DNA of 37,761 nt from a virus. Positions 16,425 to 23,353 of this stretch are shown here, piece after piece. Location of the stretch: positions 1 through 37,761 of IMG/VR virus record IMGVR_UViG_3300034121_000839. One strand, 5' to 3'. The translations under genes were made by a program, and so were the position numbers. The notes beneath the pieces were generated by a model. The model saw only the letters and a program-made list of their open reading frames with translations, made no database searches and had not been told where the DNA came from. Within the stretch, counting starts at the first letter, position 1. Each line of letters begins with the position of its first letter.

Positions 16425-16451
16425 TTAGTACCTGCCGATAGGGGGTACTAA
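16425..16451 (+). promoter_or_regulatory. 5' hairpin in the Hsp20 leader
   Basis: TTAGTACC (16425-16432) pairs perfectly with GGTACTAA (16444-16451). It starts at the predicted 5' end of the mRNA. It does not cover the AAGGAG ribosome site at 16466-16471, so it looks like a 5' stabiliser or protein site rather than a simple thermometer. Confidence 0.6.
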
Positions 16452-16477
16452 TTTAACTCGCTTAAAAGGAGCACAAA

Positions 16478-16894
16478 ATGGTAACACAATTCGCCATGGA
16501 TCTTTTCAAGGATCCATTTTTTATTGGTTTCAACCGAGAGTTGGAACGTTTTAATAGTCTAAGTAAGGTAAACAATACAGCATTTCCGCCGTATGATTTA
16601 CTTAAACTAGATGAAGATAACTATCAGCTAACGCTGGCAGTTGCTGGATTCACAAGAGAAGATCTAACTGTGTCAATTGAAGACGGAAGTCTATGGGTCA
16701 CAGGTGAAATTACAGAAGTAACAGATGCAGAAGTTGTCCATAAGGGAATAGCTGCACGTAAGTTCACAAGAATCTTTGAACTAAGTGAATACATGGAAGT
16801 TTCTAGTGTAGAGCTAAAGGATGGCATGTTAAATATTCGTGTTGTTCGAAACCTACCAAAAGAAAAACAACCAAAAATTCTAAAAATTAAATAA
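16478..16894 (+). CDS. Hsp20/alpha-crystallin small heat-shock protein
   Basis: A 138-residue chaperone with a variable N-terminus (about 1-40) and an alpha-crystallin domain: NYQLTLAVAGFTREDLTVSI, then GSLWVTGEI and the ELSEYMEVSSVELKDGMLNI segment. The tail ends PKILKIK, carrying the I-x-I-like anchor for oligomers. It would hold unfolded proteins without ATP. Small Hsps are known in several myophages. It has its own promoter, a 5' hairpin, a strong Shine-Dalgarno and a following hairpin, so it is an independent, probably highly expressed unit. Confidence 0.93.
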   Translation: MVTQFAMDLFKDPFFIGFNRELERFNSLSKVNNTAFPPYDLLKLDEDNYQLTLAVAGFTREDLTVSIEDGSLWVTGEITEVTDAEVVHKGIAARKFTRIFELSEYMEVSSVELKDGMLNIRVVRNLPKEKQPKILKIK

Positions 16895-16935
16895 TCAGGT
16901 GATCGCCTACACCTGAGCATGTGTTAAAACTGCTC
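16895..16935 (+). terminator. Overlapping hairpins after Hsp20
   Basis: TCAGGTG (16895-16901) pairs with CACCTGA (16910-16916). GAGCA (16915-16919) can instead pair with TGCTC (16931-16935). The two share two bases, so they compete. No T tract follows; termination is possible but unproven. Confidence 0.5.
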
Positions 16936-16955
16936 ACCAAACATTAAGGATAAAA

Positions 16956-17711
16956 ATGATTATACAAGTTATAGGGCTACCAGGAGCTGGCAAGACTACA
17001 TTTGCAAAAGAGCTGGCAGATAGAATAAACGCTGTTCATTTAAATGCAGACGCAGTAAGAGCAGAACTAAATAAAGATCTAGGGTTTAGCCCAGAAGACA
17101 GACTGGAACAGGCTCGCAGAATGGGAGCACTATCAAGGCTACTTTCAAATCAAGGTTATCATGTTGTTGTAGATTTTGTTAACCCAACAGCAGAAACAAG
17201 AGCATCTTTTGGAAACCCAGACAAAGTTGTTTGGATGAACAGAAAACCAGTCAGAGACTTCCCAGATACAACCGCAATGTGGGAAACACCAGCAAATCCA
17301 GATTTAATGTTTGATGACATGACAGAATATGATGTTGCAGCTAGAATAGCCTGTGTCGATTTTCAATTGCACGATTGGAGACAGCCAACTACATTGATGC
17401 TTGGTCGCTACCAGCCATGGCATGAAGGACATCATGCCCTGTATGAAGAGGCGGGAAATAGAACGTCTCAAGTAATGCTAGGTGTTAGAAATACATATAA
17501 GACCAGCGAAAAAGATCCGCTTGATTTTAATCAGGTTAAAGAGTATATTGCTAAAGATCCAGTAATGGACAAAGCAATGGTTATCAAGATGCCTAATATT
17601 ACTAACATTGTATATGGAAGAGATGTGGGATACAAGATTGAGCAAGTAAAGTTGGGAGATGAAATTGAAGCGATCTCGGCTACACAAAAACGTAAAGAGA
17701 TGGGCATCTAA
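16956..17711 (+). CDS. CysC-like kinase fused to HxGH nucleotidyltransferase
   Basis: A 251-residue two-domain protein. The N-terminal half follows APS kinase: P-loop GLPGAGKTT (7-15), LNADAVR (29-35, CysC LDGDNVR), DLGFSPEDR (41-49) and RR at 54-55, then a NPTAETR segment. The lid with the KGLY motif is missing. The C-terminal half has GRYQPWHEGHH (150-160) and ISATQKR (240-246), the HxGH and ISxT motifs of NMNAT/cytidylyltransferases. The activated substrate could be sulfate, a sugar, a nucleotide or NAD precursor. The next gene is DUF2061, often found beside cysC. Phage PAPS supply for the sulfotransferase at 33209 is possible but unproven. Confidence 0.8.
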   Translation: MIIQVIGLPGAGKTTFAKELADRINAVHLNADAVRAELNKDLGFSPEDRLEQARRMGALSRLLSNQGYHVVVDFVNPTAETRASFGNPDKVVWMNRKPVRDFPDTTAMWETPANPDLMFDDMTEYDVAARIACVDFQLHDWRQPTTLMLGRYQPWHEGHHALYEEAGNRTSQVMLGVRNTYKTSEKDPLDFNQVKEYIAKDPVMDKAMVIKMPNITNIVYGRDVGYKIEQVKLGDEIEAISATQKRKEMGI

Positions 17712-17756
17712 AGTTTGGGGCTGGATTACTAGGCCAAACAATATGGAGTGGCCTTC

Positions 17757-17960
17757 ATGAAAGTAACCAAAGCAAGATCATTTGCCAAGGCATTAAGTTA
17801 TCGCATATGGGGAACACTTTCCTCAGTTGCTGTTGCTTATGTCATAACAAACAATGCTGCTCTTTCCGTAACGATTGCGTTTTGGGAAACGGTAGTTAAG
17901 ATATTTATTTACTACGCACATGAGCGTGGATGGAACTATATACAATGGGGTAGAAAGTAA
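17757..17960 (+). CDS. DUF2061 membrane protein, copy 1
   Basis: A 67-residue protein starting at ATG 17757 after GGAG (17745-17748). It shows the DUF2061 pattern: ARSFAKALSYRIWGTLSSVAV, a second hydrophobic helix and a YYAHERGWNYIQWGR end. Two membrane helices are predicted. The family function is unknown, but it often neighbours sulfate-activation genes. A second copy is at 28159-28377. Confidence 0.85.
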   Translation: MKVTKARSFAKALSYRIWGTLSSVAVAYVITNNAALSVTIAFWETVVKIFIYYAHERGWNYIQWGRK

Positions 17961-18148
17961 TGCCAGTATATGAATATAAATGCTCATATGATGATGCACA
18001 TGCCACAATGTCAGTACATAGATCAATTAAAGATGACGACCCAGGATATACATGCGTAGAATGTGAATCAGAAATGATTAGATTCTTTACCCCATTTGGC
18101 ATACAGTTTAAGGGCAATGGCTTTTATAAAACAGATAATCCTAAATAG
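17960..18148 (+). CDS. FmdB-type zinc ribbon protein
   Basis: A 62-residue protein beginning MPVYEYKC, with CVEC in the middle and FKGNGFYKTD at the end, all typical of the FmdB family. The first knuckle is degenerate: Cys 8 is followed by SYDDAH in place of CxxC. The family is proposed to be regulatory without firm evidence. It joins DUF2061 by a TAATG junction. Confidence 0.85.
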   Translation: MPVYEYKCSYDDAHATMSVHRSIKDDDPGYTCVECESEMIRFFTPFGIQFKGNGFYKTDNPK

Positions 18149-18153
18149 CTAGG

Positions 18154-18162
18154 TGGTATAAT
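18154..18162 (+). promoter_or_regulatory. Extended -10 promoter TGGTATAAT before the PA14 gene
   Basis: TATAAT at 18157-18162 preceded by TGG; no good -35. Transcription should begin near 18169, inside the hairpin described next. Confidence 0.6.
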
Positions 18163-18164
18163 TA

Positions 18165-18197
18165 TAGGTATCAAGCAAATTGCTTAGGAGATACCTA
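18165..18197 (+). promoter_or_regulatory. Leader hairpin burying the ribosome binding site
   Basis: TAGGTATC (18165-18172) pairs with GATACCTA (18190-18197), and AAGC (18173-18176) with GCTT (18182-18185). The Shine-Dalgarno AGGAG (18186-18190) is the only unpaired bulge plus the first pair of the outer stem. The structure ends one base before ATG 18199. It could control translation of the PA14 protein. Confidence 0.62.
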
Positions 18198-18198
18198 A

Positions 18199-20799
18199 AT
18201 GAAGAAAAAGATAAGAGTACTTACAGCCTTCCTACTTTCAGTAGGTTGGCTTTTTGCTGCACCCACACAAGCACAAGCAGCAGAAGGATTAACTGCTCAA
18301 GTCTATAATGTCCTGGGACAAAATGCTTCTCCATATATCCCACAGGGTGCTTCTCCAGTCGTTACGACCACTGTCCCCAATGTTGACTTCCAATGGGGTA
18401 GCGGTAGCGTCTTAGGTGGCCCCTCAGAGGATGTTATTGTACGTTTTGCGGGTTCAATAAGAAGTGATTCCACTCAGAATATATCATTTATGGCAACAGG
18501 AGATGATGGAACCAGGCTCTATATTGACGGGGCATTAATAACAGATGACTGGGTTGACAAAGGTGGCGGTGGATCAACTTCTGCTCCAGTATCCTTTACA
18601 GCAGGAGTACCTAAAACCATAGAATTAATGTACTATGAAAATGGCGGGGGAGCAAATGTGTTCCTGTATTGGGATCAATCTGGATCTATGAGCATCATCC
18701 CACCATCAGCCTTTACCTCTCAATCAGCACCAGTAGTTAAAACAATAGGGCCACCAAGAAATTTGACTGTAGTTGATGGTGCGACTTCAACAGTTTTAGA
18801 TTGGGATGCCCCAGACACTGGTAACACTCAGCCAGAAAGATATGCAATAAGTTTTAATTGTTCTGGATGTAACGGATGGGGAATTGCAACTGGAAATGTC
18901 GGTGGACCTAATTCGCTTAATACAACAATAACAATTGATCACTCATTGCTTGAGTCACTAAGACCAAGCGGAACTGTTTGGTCATTTCATATTAGATCAG
19001 ACAATGATACATTAGCACTATACTCTGAAAACTCAAATGTTGTTACATTAAAAATTGGAAAAACTGCAGAAGAAATTGCAGCAGAGCAAGCAGCAGCACA
19101 GGCTGCTATTGATGCAGAGAACGCAAGACTCGCTGCTATTGCTGCAGAAGAAGCAAGGTTAGCAGAAATAGCAAGACTAGCAGAAGTGGCAAGGCTTGCA
19201 GAGATTGCTAGACTAGCAGAGGTTGCTAGATTGGCAGAAGTTGCTAGGCTTGAAGCAGAAGCAGCAGCACTATTGGCAGCACAACAAGAAGCAGCAAGAT
19301 TAGCAGCAATTGCTGAAGCAGAAAGACAAGCAGCAATAATTGCTGAGCAAAATAGACTTGCAGAAATTGCTAGAGTTGAAGCAGAAAGATTAGCAGCAAT
19401 CGCTGCAGAGAACGCAAGACTAGCAGAGGTTGCTAGACTAGAAGCCATAGCAGCAGAGAATGCAAGACTGGCAGAGATAGCAAGACAAGCAGCAATTAAT
19501 GCAGAGAATGAAAGATTGGCAGAAATTGCTAGACTTGCTGCAATTAAAGCAGAGTCTGATCGTTTGGCAGCAATAGAGGCAGCAAGAGTTCAAGCAGAAA
19601 AGGATAGACTTGCTGCGGAAGCAGCAGCAAAAGCAGAAGCAGATCGTTTAGCAGCAGAGGCTGCTGCAAAGAAAGCAGAAGAAGAAAGAATTGCTGCAGC
19701 ATTAGCAAAGGCAAAGGCTGAAGAAGAAGCAAGAATTGCTGAAGAGAAAAGAAAGAAAGCAGAAGAAGATGCCAGAATTGCTGAAGAAGCAAGACTGAAA
19801 GCAGAAGCAGAAGCAAAGGCTGCAGAAGAGGCAAGAATTGCTGCTGAAAAAGCAGCCAAAGAAGCAGAAGAAGCCAGACTAAAGGCTGAAGAAGAAGCAA
19901 GAATTCAGGCAGAGAAAGATAGACTAGCAGCAGAGGCAGCAGCCAAAGCAGAAGCAGACAGACTAAAGGCAGAGGCTGAAGCCAAAGCAAAGGCAGAAGA
20001 AGATGCACGACTTGAGGCGATAAAAAAGGCACAAGAAGAAGCAAATGCTAAAGCCGAAGCAGACAGACTTGCCCAAATTGCTAAAGATAAAGCAGCAGAA
20101 GAAGCAAGAGTGTTGGCGGAACAAAAGGCTAAAGAGGCTGAGGCTGCAAAGTTAAAGGCAGAAGAAGAAAGAAAGGCTGCTGAGCAAAAGGCTTTGACTG
20201 ATGGAAAGATTACAGCAGAGGATACTAAAAAGGTTTTAGATAATATTAACGCTGATGGTAAAGTAACTCAAGCAGAAGTTAAGAGTATTGTAGAAGCAAT
20301 TAAACAATCAGATACTCCATTAACTGTTGAGCAAAAAGATTTAATTGCAACAGTTGTTATTGCAGCAGCAGTTTCATCTGGAGAAAATGTTACAGCAGCA
20401 CAGATTCAAGATGCTGGAATTGAATATAAGGACCTTCCAAAAGAAACTCCTGTTGAAGTTAGAACATCTGAAAGCGGAGAAGCACTTGTTATAACAGCAG
20501 AAGTTGCTGCAAATGTAGAATTAGTTACAGATCCTGGAGCATTATTAGAAGCAGCATTTACAGACCCAGGAGCAGCACTTGCTGCAATTGGAAGTATTGG
20601 TGCAGATATGACTGAAGGAGAAAGAGAAGAAGCAACAGATATGGTTGTTGCAACAGTTGTAGCAGCAGGAGCAGCCATTAACGCTGTAGGTGCAGCAGCA
20701 GGATCCACTGGAGGATCGTCATCAGGAAGTAGTTCTGGTGGGGGATCAGGTGGAGGAGGAGCCTCTGGCAATTCCAAGGGAGTAAGGAGAAGACCATGA
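18199..20799 (+). CDS. Secreted PA14-FN3 protein with long Ala/Glu coiled coil
   Basis: An 866-residue protein. Residues 1-28 are a Sec signal peptide ending AQA. Residues about 30-160 form a PA14 domain (FMATGDDGTRLYIDGALI, IELMYYENGGGANVFLYWD), which binds carbohydrate in many proteins. A fibronectin-III-like domain follows (about 185-285). Residues about 285-690 are a TolA-like Ala/Glu/Arg/Lys coiled coil that could span tens of nanometres. A helical segment and a Gly/Ser tail ending in GVRRRP follow. There is no sortase motif. It could be an adhesin or fibre placed outside the cell, or a wall-spanning lysis factor. A signal peptide on a virion protein would be odd. Three small membrane genes follow. 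Confidence 0.85.
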   Translation: MKKKIRVLTAFLLSVGWLFAAPTQAQAAEGLTAQVYNVLGQNASPYIPQGASPVVTTTVPNVDFQWGSGSVLGGPSEDVIVRFAGSIRSDSTQNISFMATGDDGTRLYIDGALITDDWVDKGGGGSTSAPVSFTAGVPKTIELMYYENGGGANVFLYWDQSGSMSIIPPSAFTSQSAPVVKTIGPPRNLTVVDGATSTVLDWDAPDTGNTQPERYAISFNCSGCNGWGIATGNVGGPNSLNTTITIDHSLLESLRPSGTVWSFHIRSDNDTLALYSENSNVVTLKIGKTAEEIAAEQAAAQAAIDAENARLAAIAAEEARLAEIARLAEVARLAEIARLAEVARLAEVARLEAEAAALLAAQQEAARLAAIAEAERQAAIIAEQNRLAEIARVEAERLAAIAAENARLAEVARLEAIAAENARLAEIARQAAINAENERLAEIARLAAIKAESDRLAAIEAARVQAEKDRLAAEAAAKAEADRLAAEAAAKKAEEERIAAALAKAKAEEEARIAEEKRKKAEEDARIAEEARLKAEAEAKAAEEARIAAEKAAKEAEEARLKAEEEARIQAEKDRLAAEAAAKAEADRLKAEAEAKAKAEEDARLEAIKKAQEEANAKAEADRLAQIAKDKAAEEARVLAEQKAKEAEAAKLKAEEERKAAEQKALTDGKITAEDTKKVLDNINADGKVTQAEVKSIVEAIKQSDTPLTVEQKDLIATVVIAAAVSSGENVTAAQIQDAGIEYKDLPKETPVEVRTSESGEALVITAEVAANVELVTDPGALLEAAFTDPGAALAAIGSIGADMTEGEREEATDMVVATVVAAGAAINAVGAAAGSTGGSSSGSSSGGGSGGGGASGNSKGVRRRP

Positions 20800-20969
20800 T
20801 GAAAGTGATAAAAGATATGATAGATCAATTGTGGACACTTTTGGGTATGTTTATTGCCTGGGTAGTCCTTGATGGTTCCGCAAAGACGATAGTAGGCTAT
20901 GCAATTATAGGAACATTAATTGCATGGGCAATTACCTATCCGATTAGAAATAGAGATGATGACGAATGA
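20796..20969 (+). CDS. Small membrane protein, holin candidate 1
   Basis: A 57-residue protein starting ATGA at the PA14 stop (a second ATG is 3 bases later). Two hydrophobic helices (LLGMFIAWVVL and IVGYAIIGTLIAWAI) end in a charged tail (RNRDDDE). Size and topology suit a holin or antiholin, but no family is recognised. Confidence 0.6.
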   Translation: MMKVIKDMIDQLWTLLGMFIAWVVLDGSAKTIVGYAIIGTLIAWAITYPIRNRDDDE

Positions 20970-21178
20970 AAGATAAATTAATGTGGGTAATTACCCTAGG
21001 AATATTAGGCTTTATAGGCCTTGTAGTTATTGGAGAATACTCTTCAATGTTAATGCAGCAAGCAACGTCAGGAGAAAAGTTTTCAACTAACTCAGATGCA
21101 ATTGCATTAGTTCAAAATGCACTGGTAGGACTAATAGGAATTATTGGTGGCTACTTTGCAGGAAAAGGAGAAAAATAA
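20966..21178 (+). CDS. Small membrane protein, holin candidate 2
   Basis: A 70-residue protein, with helices at about 6-25 and 48-66 (LVGLIGIIGGYFAG) and a basic end. It overlaps both neighbours (ATGA, TAATG). Gly-rich second helix and short charged tail resemble small phage holins. The endolysin is about 6.5 kb upstream, so the pairing is by inference. Confidence 0.65.
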   Translation: MKDKLMWVITLGILGFIGLVVIGEYSSMLMQQATSGEKFSTNSDAIALVQNALVGLIGIIGGYFAGKGEK

Positions 21179-21468
21179 TGGCAAAGGCATATATAGAGGA
21201 GCCAAAACATGTAGGCGGGGGAGCGATAGCAAGCATTAATAATATTTTTATGCGTATAATTGCAGTGTTTGCAGCATCAGGTTTATCTGTAATTGGTGCA
21301 GGTGCAGTAGTAGGAATCAGCACAGCTAAAGCAGTAATATTAGCTGGGACTCTTGGCGTTGCTACTGTAGTTGAAAGGCTTGCACGAGGTTTCCTAGATG
21401 ATGGTAAATTGACCGTGTCAGAGATCAATGCTGCCTTTTCAGCGGTAGACAAAAAAGCTGCCAAATAA
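21178..21468 (+). CDS. Small membrane protein, holin candidate 3
   Basis: A 96-residue protein with two hydrophobic stretches (IIAVFAASGLSVIGAGAVVGI and AVILAGTLGVATVV) and a hydrophilic C-terminus with DDGKLTVSEINAAFSAVDKKA. This pattern, two helices then an EF-hand-like DDGKLTxxEIN segment, recurs in actinobacteriophage holin-type proteins. It is the strongest holin candidate of the three. Confidence 0.68.
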   Translation: MAKAYIEEPKHVGGGAIASINNIFMRIIAVFAASGLSVIGAGAVVGISTAKAVILAGTLGVATVVERLARGFLDDGKLTVSEINAAFSAVDKKAAK

Positions 21469-21477
21469 TGCTATAAT
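21469..21477 (+). promoter_or_regulatory. Extended -10 TGCTATAAT, leaderless start of 21484
   Basis: TATAAT at 21472-21477 preceded by TGC. Six bases separate it from ATG 21484, predicting a leaderless mRNA. The -35 is weak. Confidence 0.68.
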
Positions 21478-21483
21478 TGTACT

Positions 21484-21627
21484 ATGAATAAATATCGCAT
21501 TAAATTAGACGTAGAGGTTGAGGTGGAAGCCTTTAATCCAGAAGACGCAAGTGAATATATTCATGACATTTTTAATATAGACGATGAAATAAAAAAAGTT
21601 AATATAATTAAAATAACAAGCAAATAG
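21484..21627 (+). CDS. Small acidic protein, unknown
   Basis: A 47-residue protein, KYRIKLDVEVEVEAFNPED then an acidic helix and a KKVNIIKI strand: a beta-alpha-beta pattern. It has its own leaderless promoter and no ribosome site. The family is not recognised. Confidence 0.6.
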   Translation: MNKYRIKLDVEVEVEAFNPEDASEYIHDIFNIDDEIKKVNIIKITSK

Positions 21628-21630
21628 TCG

Positions 21631-21660
21631 TTGACAAAACCGCAGGTCACCCTGTATAAT
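21631..21660 (+). promoter_or_regulatory. tRNA-Asn promoter TTGACA-N18-TATAAT
   Basis: Perfect consensus hexamers at 21631-21636 and 21655-21660 with an 18-base spacer, 28 bases upstream of the tRNA. Confidence 0.85.
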
Positions 21661-21683
21661 AATATATAGGAAACTGCGGTTTC
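21637..21683 (+). repeat. Inverted repeat spanning the tRNA-Asn promoter
   Basis: AAACCGCAG (21637-21645, in the promoter spacer) is the exact reverse complement of CTGCGGTTT (21674-21682, after the predicted start). GAAAC-TGCG-GTTTC (21670-21683) is a local hairpin in the transcribed leader. Only the downstream arm is transcribed, so the long repeat would act on DNA. Confidence 0.7.
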
Positions 21684-21688
21684 TGCCT

Positions 21689-21761
21689 TGGCCCATAGCT
21701 CAGCTGGCAGAGCGGGAAGCTGTTAACTTCTAGGTCCTAGGTTCGAATCCTAGTGGGCCAG
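21689..21761 (+). tRNA. tRNA-Asn (GTT)
   Basis: Acceptor TGGCCCA/TGGGCCA, D stem GCTC/GAGC, anticodon stem GGAAG/CTTCT (one G-T pair) with loop CTGTTAA, T arm CTAGG-TTCGAAT-CCTAG and discriminator G. It stands alone with its own consensus promoter. Confidence 0.93.
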
Positions 21762-21796
21762 CAATACTAGGCGGACTTACATGACACGGAGAAAAA

Positions 21797-22030
21797 GTGC
21801 TTAACCTTACACTTGATGGTGTAGAACTGTTCATAAAAAGATCCCAGACTAAAAATCAAGAATCGTTTTGGAAAAATTATGATTTGATTATATGGAAAAA
21901 AGATAGCGGCGGCTATACTGACATAACTGGAATGTATAGAAAAGATACTTGGGGTAAGGCAGAAAAGATTTCTGTCAACCATGAAGGAGTCTGGAAGTTG
22001 CCAAAAAAATATGTCAAGTATTTTAAGTAA
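21797..22030 (+). CDS. Hypothetical protein
   Basis: A 77-residue basic protein starting at GTG 21797, with GGAG at 21788-21791. It has a beta-rich core (LNLTLDGVELFIKRS, KNYDLIIWKK) and a Lys/Trp-rich C-terminus. The family is not recognised. It overlaps the WhiB gene and may be co-expressed with it. Confidence 0.6.
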   Translation: MLNLTLDGVELFIKRSQTKNQESFWKNYDLIIWKKDSGGYTDITGMYRKDTWGKAEKISVNHEGVWKLPKKYVKYFK

Positions 22031-22307
22031 ACTAGGTATAGATGAAACCAATATGAATTGGTTTGATTTTGCATTATGTTTAGGAATGGACACAAATTTA
22101 TTTTTTGATAAATATGAAACGGATATATCTATTGCAAAAAATATTGATGAGGCATGCCTAAGTTGCCCAGTCAGAAAGATATGCTATGAAGTTGGTGTAG
22201 AAAATAATGACTATGGCGTGTGGGGTGGAATTTATTTAAACTCTGGGCAGGTAGATAAAGTCAGAAATGCACATAAAACAAAAGATATTTGGAAAAAACT
22301 AAAGTGA
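22011..22307 (+). CDS. WhiB-family Fe-S transcription factor
   Basis: A 98-residue protein with the WhiB signature: Cys 23 (ALC), Cys 49, Cys 52 and Cys 58 (EACLSCPVRKIC) ligate a [4Fe-4S] cluster, followed by the GVWGG turn (69-73) that contacts region 4 of SigA. Cys spacing C-x2-C-x5-C is canonical. The basic C-terminal tail is short (VRNAHKTKDIWKKLK). WhiB proteins occur only in Actinobacteria and their phages; phage copies can redirect host transcription or affect superinfection, as for mycobacteriophage TM4 WhiBTM4. ATG 22053 is an alternative start. Confidence 0.93.
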   Translation: MSSILSKLGIDETNMNWFDFALCLGMDTNLFFDKYETDISIAKNIDEACLSCPVRKICYEVGVENNDYGVWGGIYLNSGQVDKVRNAHKTKDIWKKLK

Positions 22308-22621
22308 CATTTATAGATAAAGACAAAGATCATTTTAAATATGGAATAAACCAATGGACTGGAGAACCAAACAAGCCAACATTTTATAATAAAGAAATGG
22401 CTTTAAAAATTAGAGAACTAAAAAAGCCAACGGCAGACTTAAAAATTGACATAGTAAAGTATCCAGACTTTTTAGCAATTAGATTATATGAAGATAATTT
22501 TGGAAAATATGACGGCTCATTAAAAATGAGAGTAATAGATTATGTAGAGATGGTAAAAAAAATATTAGAATCTTATGGAGTAAGAGTAGAGTTAGAAGGG
22601 AAGCCAGGCAATGGAAAATAA
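22304..22621 (+). CDS. Hypothetical protein
   Basis: A 105-residue protein starting at GTG 22304 in a GTGA overlap with whiB; a TTG 15 bases earlier is possible. It has a mixed alpha/beta pattern with IVKYPDFLAIRLYEDN and a terminal helix (VEMVKKILESYGVRVEL). The family is not recognised. Coupling to whiB suggests shared timing. Confidence 0.6.
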   Translation: MTFIDKDKDHFKYGINQWTGEPNKPTFYNKEMALKIRELKKPTADLKIDIVKYPDFLAIRLYEDNFGKYDGSLKMRVIDYVEMVKKILESYGVRVELEGKPGNGK

Positions 22622-23084
22622 TTTAACACCAGAGGAACTCATCCCTCAGCATCAAGATAGAGTTGAAGACTATTTGTCAAAAACAAGAAGCTCAGATGGA
22701 GGGTACCTGCTTGCAACATCTCGTGACGGACAGCTTCCACCAAGATCTATTTATTACTTTGACAACGCTGTAACAGCCGCAGAGGCTTATGGACGGTATA
22801 CTGATTGGGGTTTTGCAAAAGAATATTTAACCGTTTGGCTGTATGAGCCAGGTGGTGTAGTAAATAGCAAAGTTCTAAGAAGGCCCCCAGCAGGAGAGTG
22901 TAGCTATGTAAAGAAAAATTATGTAGAAGCTTCTAATTTATTAAAATCATTCAAGGGTTCAATAACAGAAGAAGATCACTTGTCATTGGTTAAAGGATTC
23001 GCACTTATATTTTCACAAGATAATATAAGATTTAACGCACAGAGATTTTTTGAAGACTCTGGTCGTACAGAAATGGTAGAATAA
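22611..23084 (+). CDS. Hypothetical protein
   Basis: A 157-residue soluble protein, with a central SIYYFDNAVTAAEAYGRYTDWGFAKEYLTVWLYEPGG split across a strand-helix-strand region. I do not recognise a domain. It overlaps the previous gene by 11 bases and the next by one. Confidence 0.7.
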   Translation: MENNLTPEELIPQHQDRVEDYLSKTRSSDGGYLLATSRDGQLPPRSIYYFDNAVTAAEAYGRYTDWGFAKEYLTVWLYEPGGVVNSKVLRRPPAGECSYVKKNYVEASNLLKSFKGSITEEDHLSLVKGFALIFSQDNIRFNAQRFFEDSGRTEMVE

Positions 23085-23323
23085 TGGAAGAGAAAGTACT
23101 TTGTTACTGTTGCAATAAGACAAAAAATAAGTTAAATGTTAAGAAATCTTCTTTACTAAATATCAATCTATTAATGTGTGAAGCATGCTTTGACGGCAAA
23201 CTTGAGCCAAGATGGGTTGTTATTTTAGCTGGAAGACAGAACGGTAGTGAATATGTTAAGGATCACGTATCTAAAAAAAGATATCCTGGCAATGAAATAC
23301 TTGCTTCTGAATTACTAATTTAA
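23084..23323 (+). CDS. Zinc-ribbon protein
   Basis: A 79-residue protein with CYCCNKTK (residues 7-10 area) and MCEAC (about 32-36), a CxxC-x22-CxxC zinc ribbon. The C-terminal half contains a Lys-rich VKDHVSKKRYPG segment. It is one of several tiny zinc proteins in this phage; a nucleic-acid or protein adaptor role is inferred only. Confidence 0.68.
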   Translation: MEEKVLCYCCNKTKNKLNVKKSSLLNINLLMCEACFDGKLEPRWVVILAGRQNGSEYVKDHVSKKRYPGNEILASELLI

Positions 23324-23337
23324 GATTGATTTTGCTG

Positions 23338-23343
23338 TATAAT
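23338..23343 (+). promoter_or_regulatory. -10 box TATAAT before 23354
   Basis: TATAAT with 10 bases to ATG 23354; an overlapping TAGAAT at 23345-23350 is also present. The leader would be only a few bases or absent. Confidence 0.55.
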
Positions 23344-23353
23344 ATAGAATATA

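Noticed and set aside
16425-16471. Hsp20 leader as an RNA thermometer
   Set aside because: The hairpin does not pair with the AAGGAG ribosome site, so the classical mechanism is not supported by the sequence.
18987-20044. Long minus-strand open frames opposite the PA14 coiled coil
   Set aside because: The Ala/Glu repeat in frame + gives Ala/Ser- or Leu-rich frames on the other strand. Low-complexity shadows without ribosome sites.
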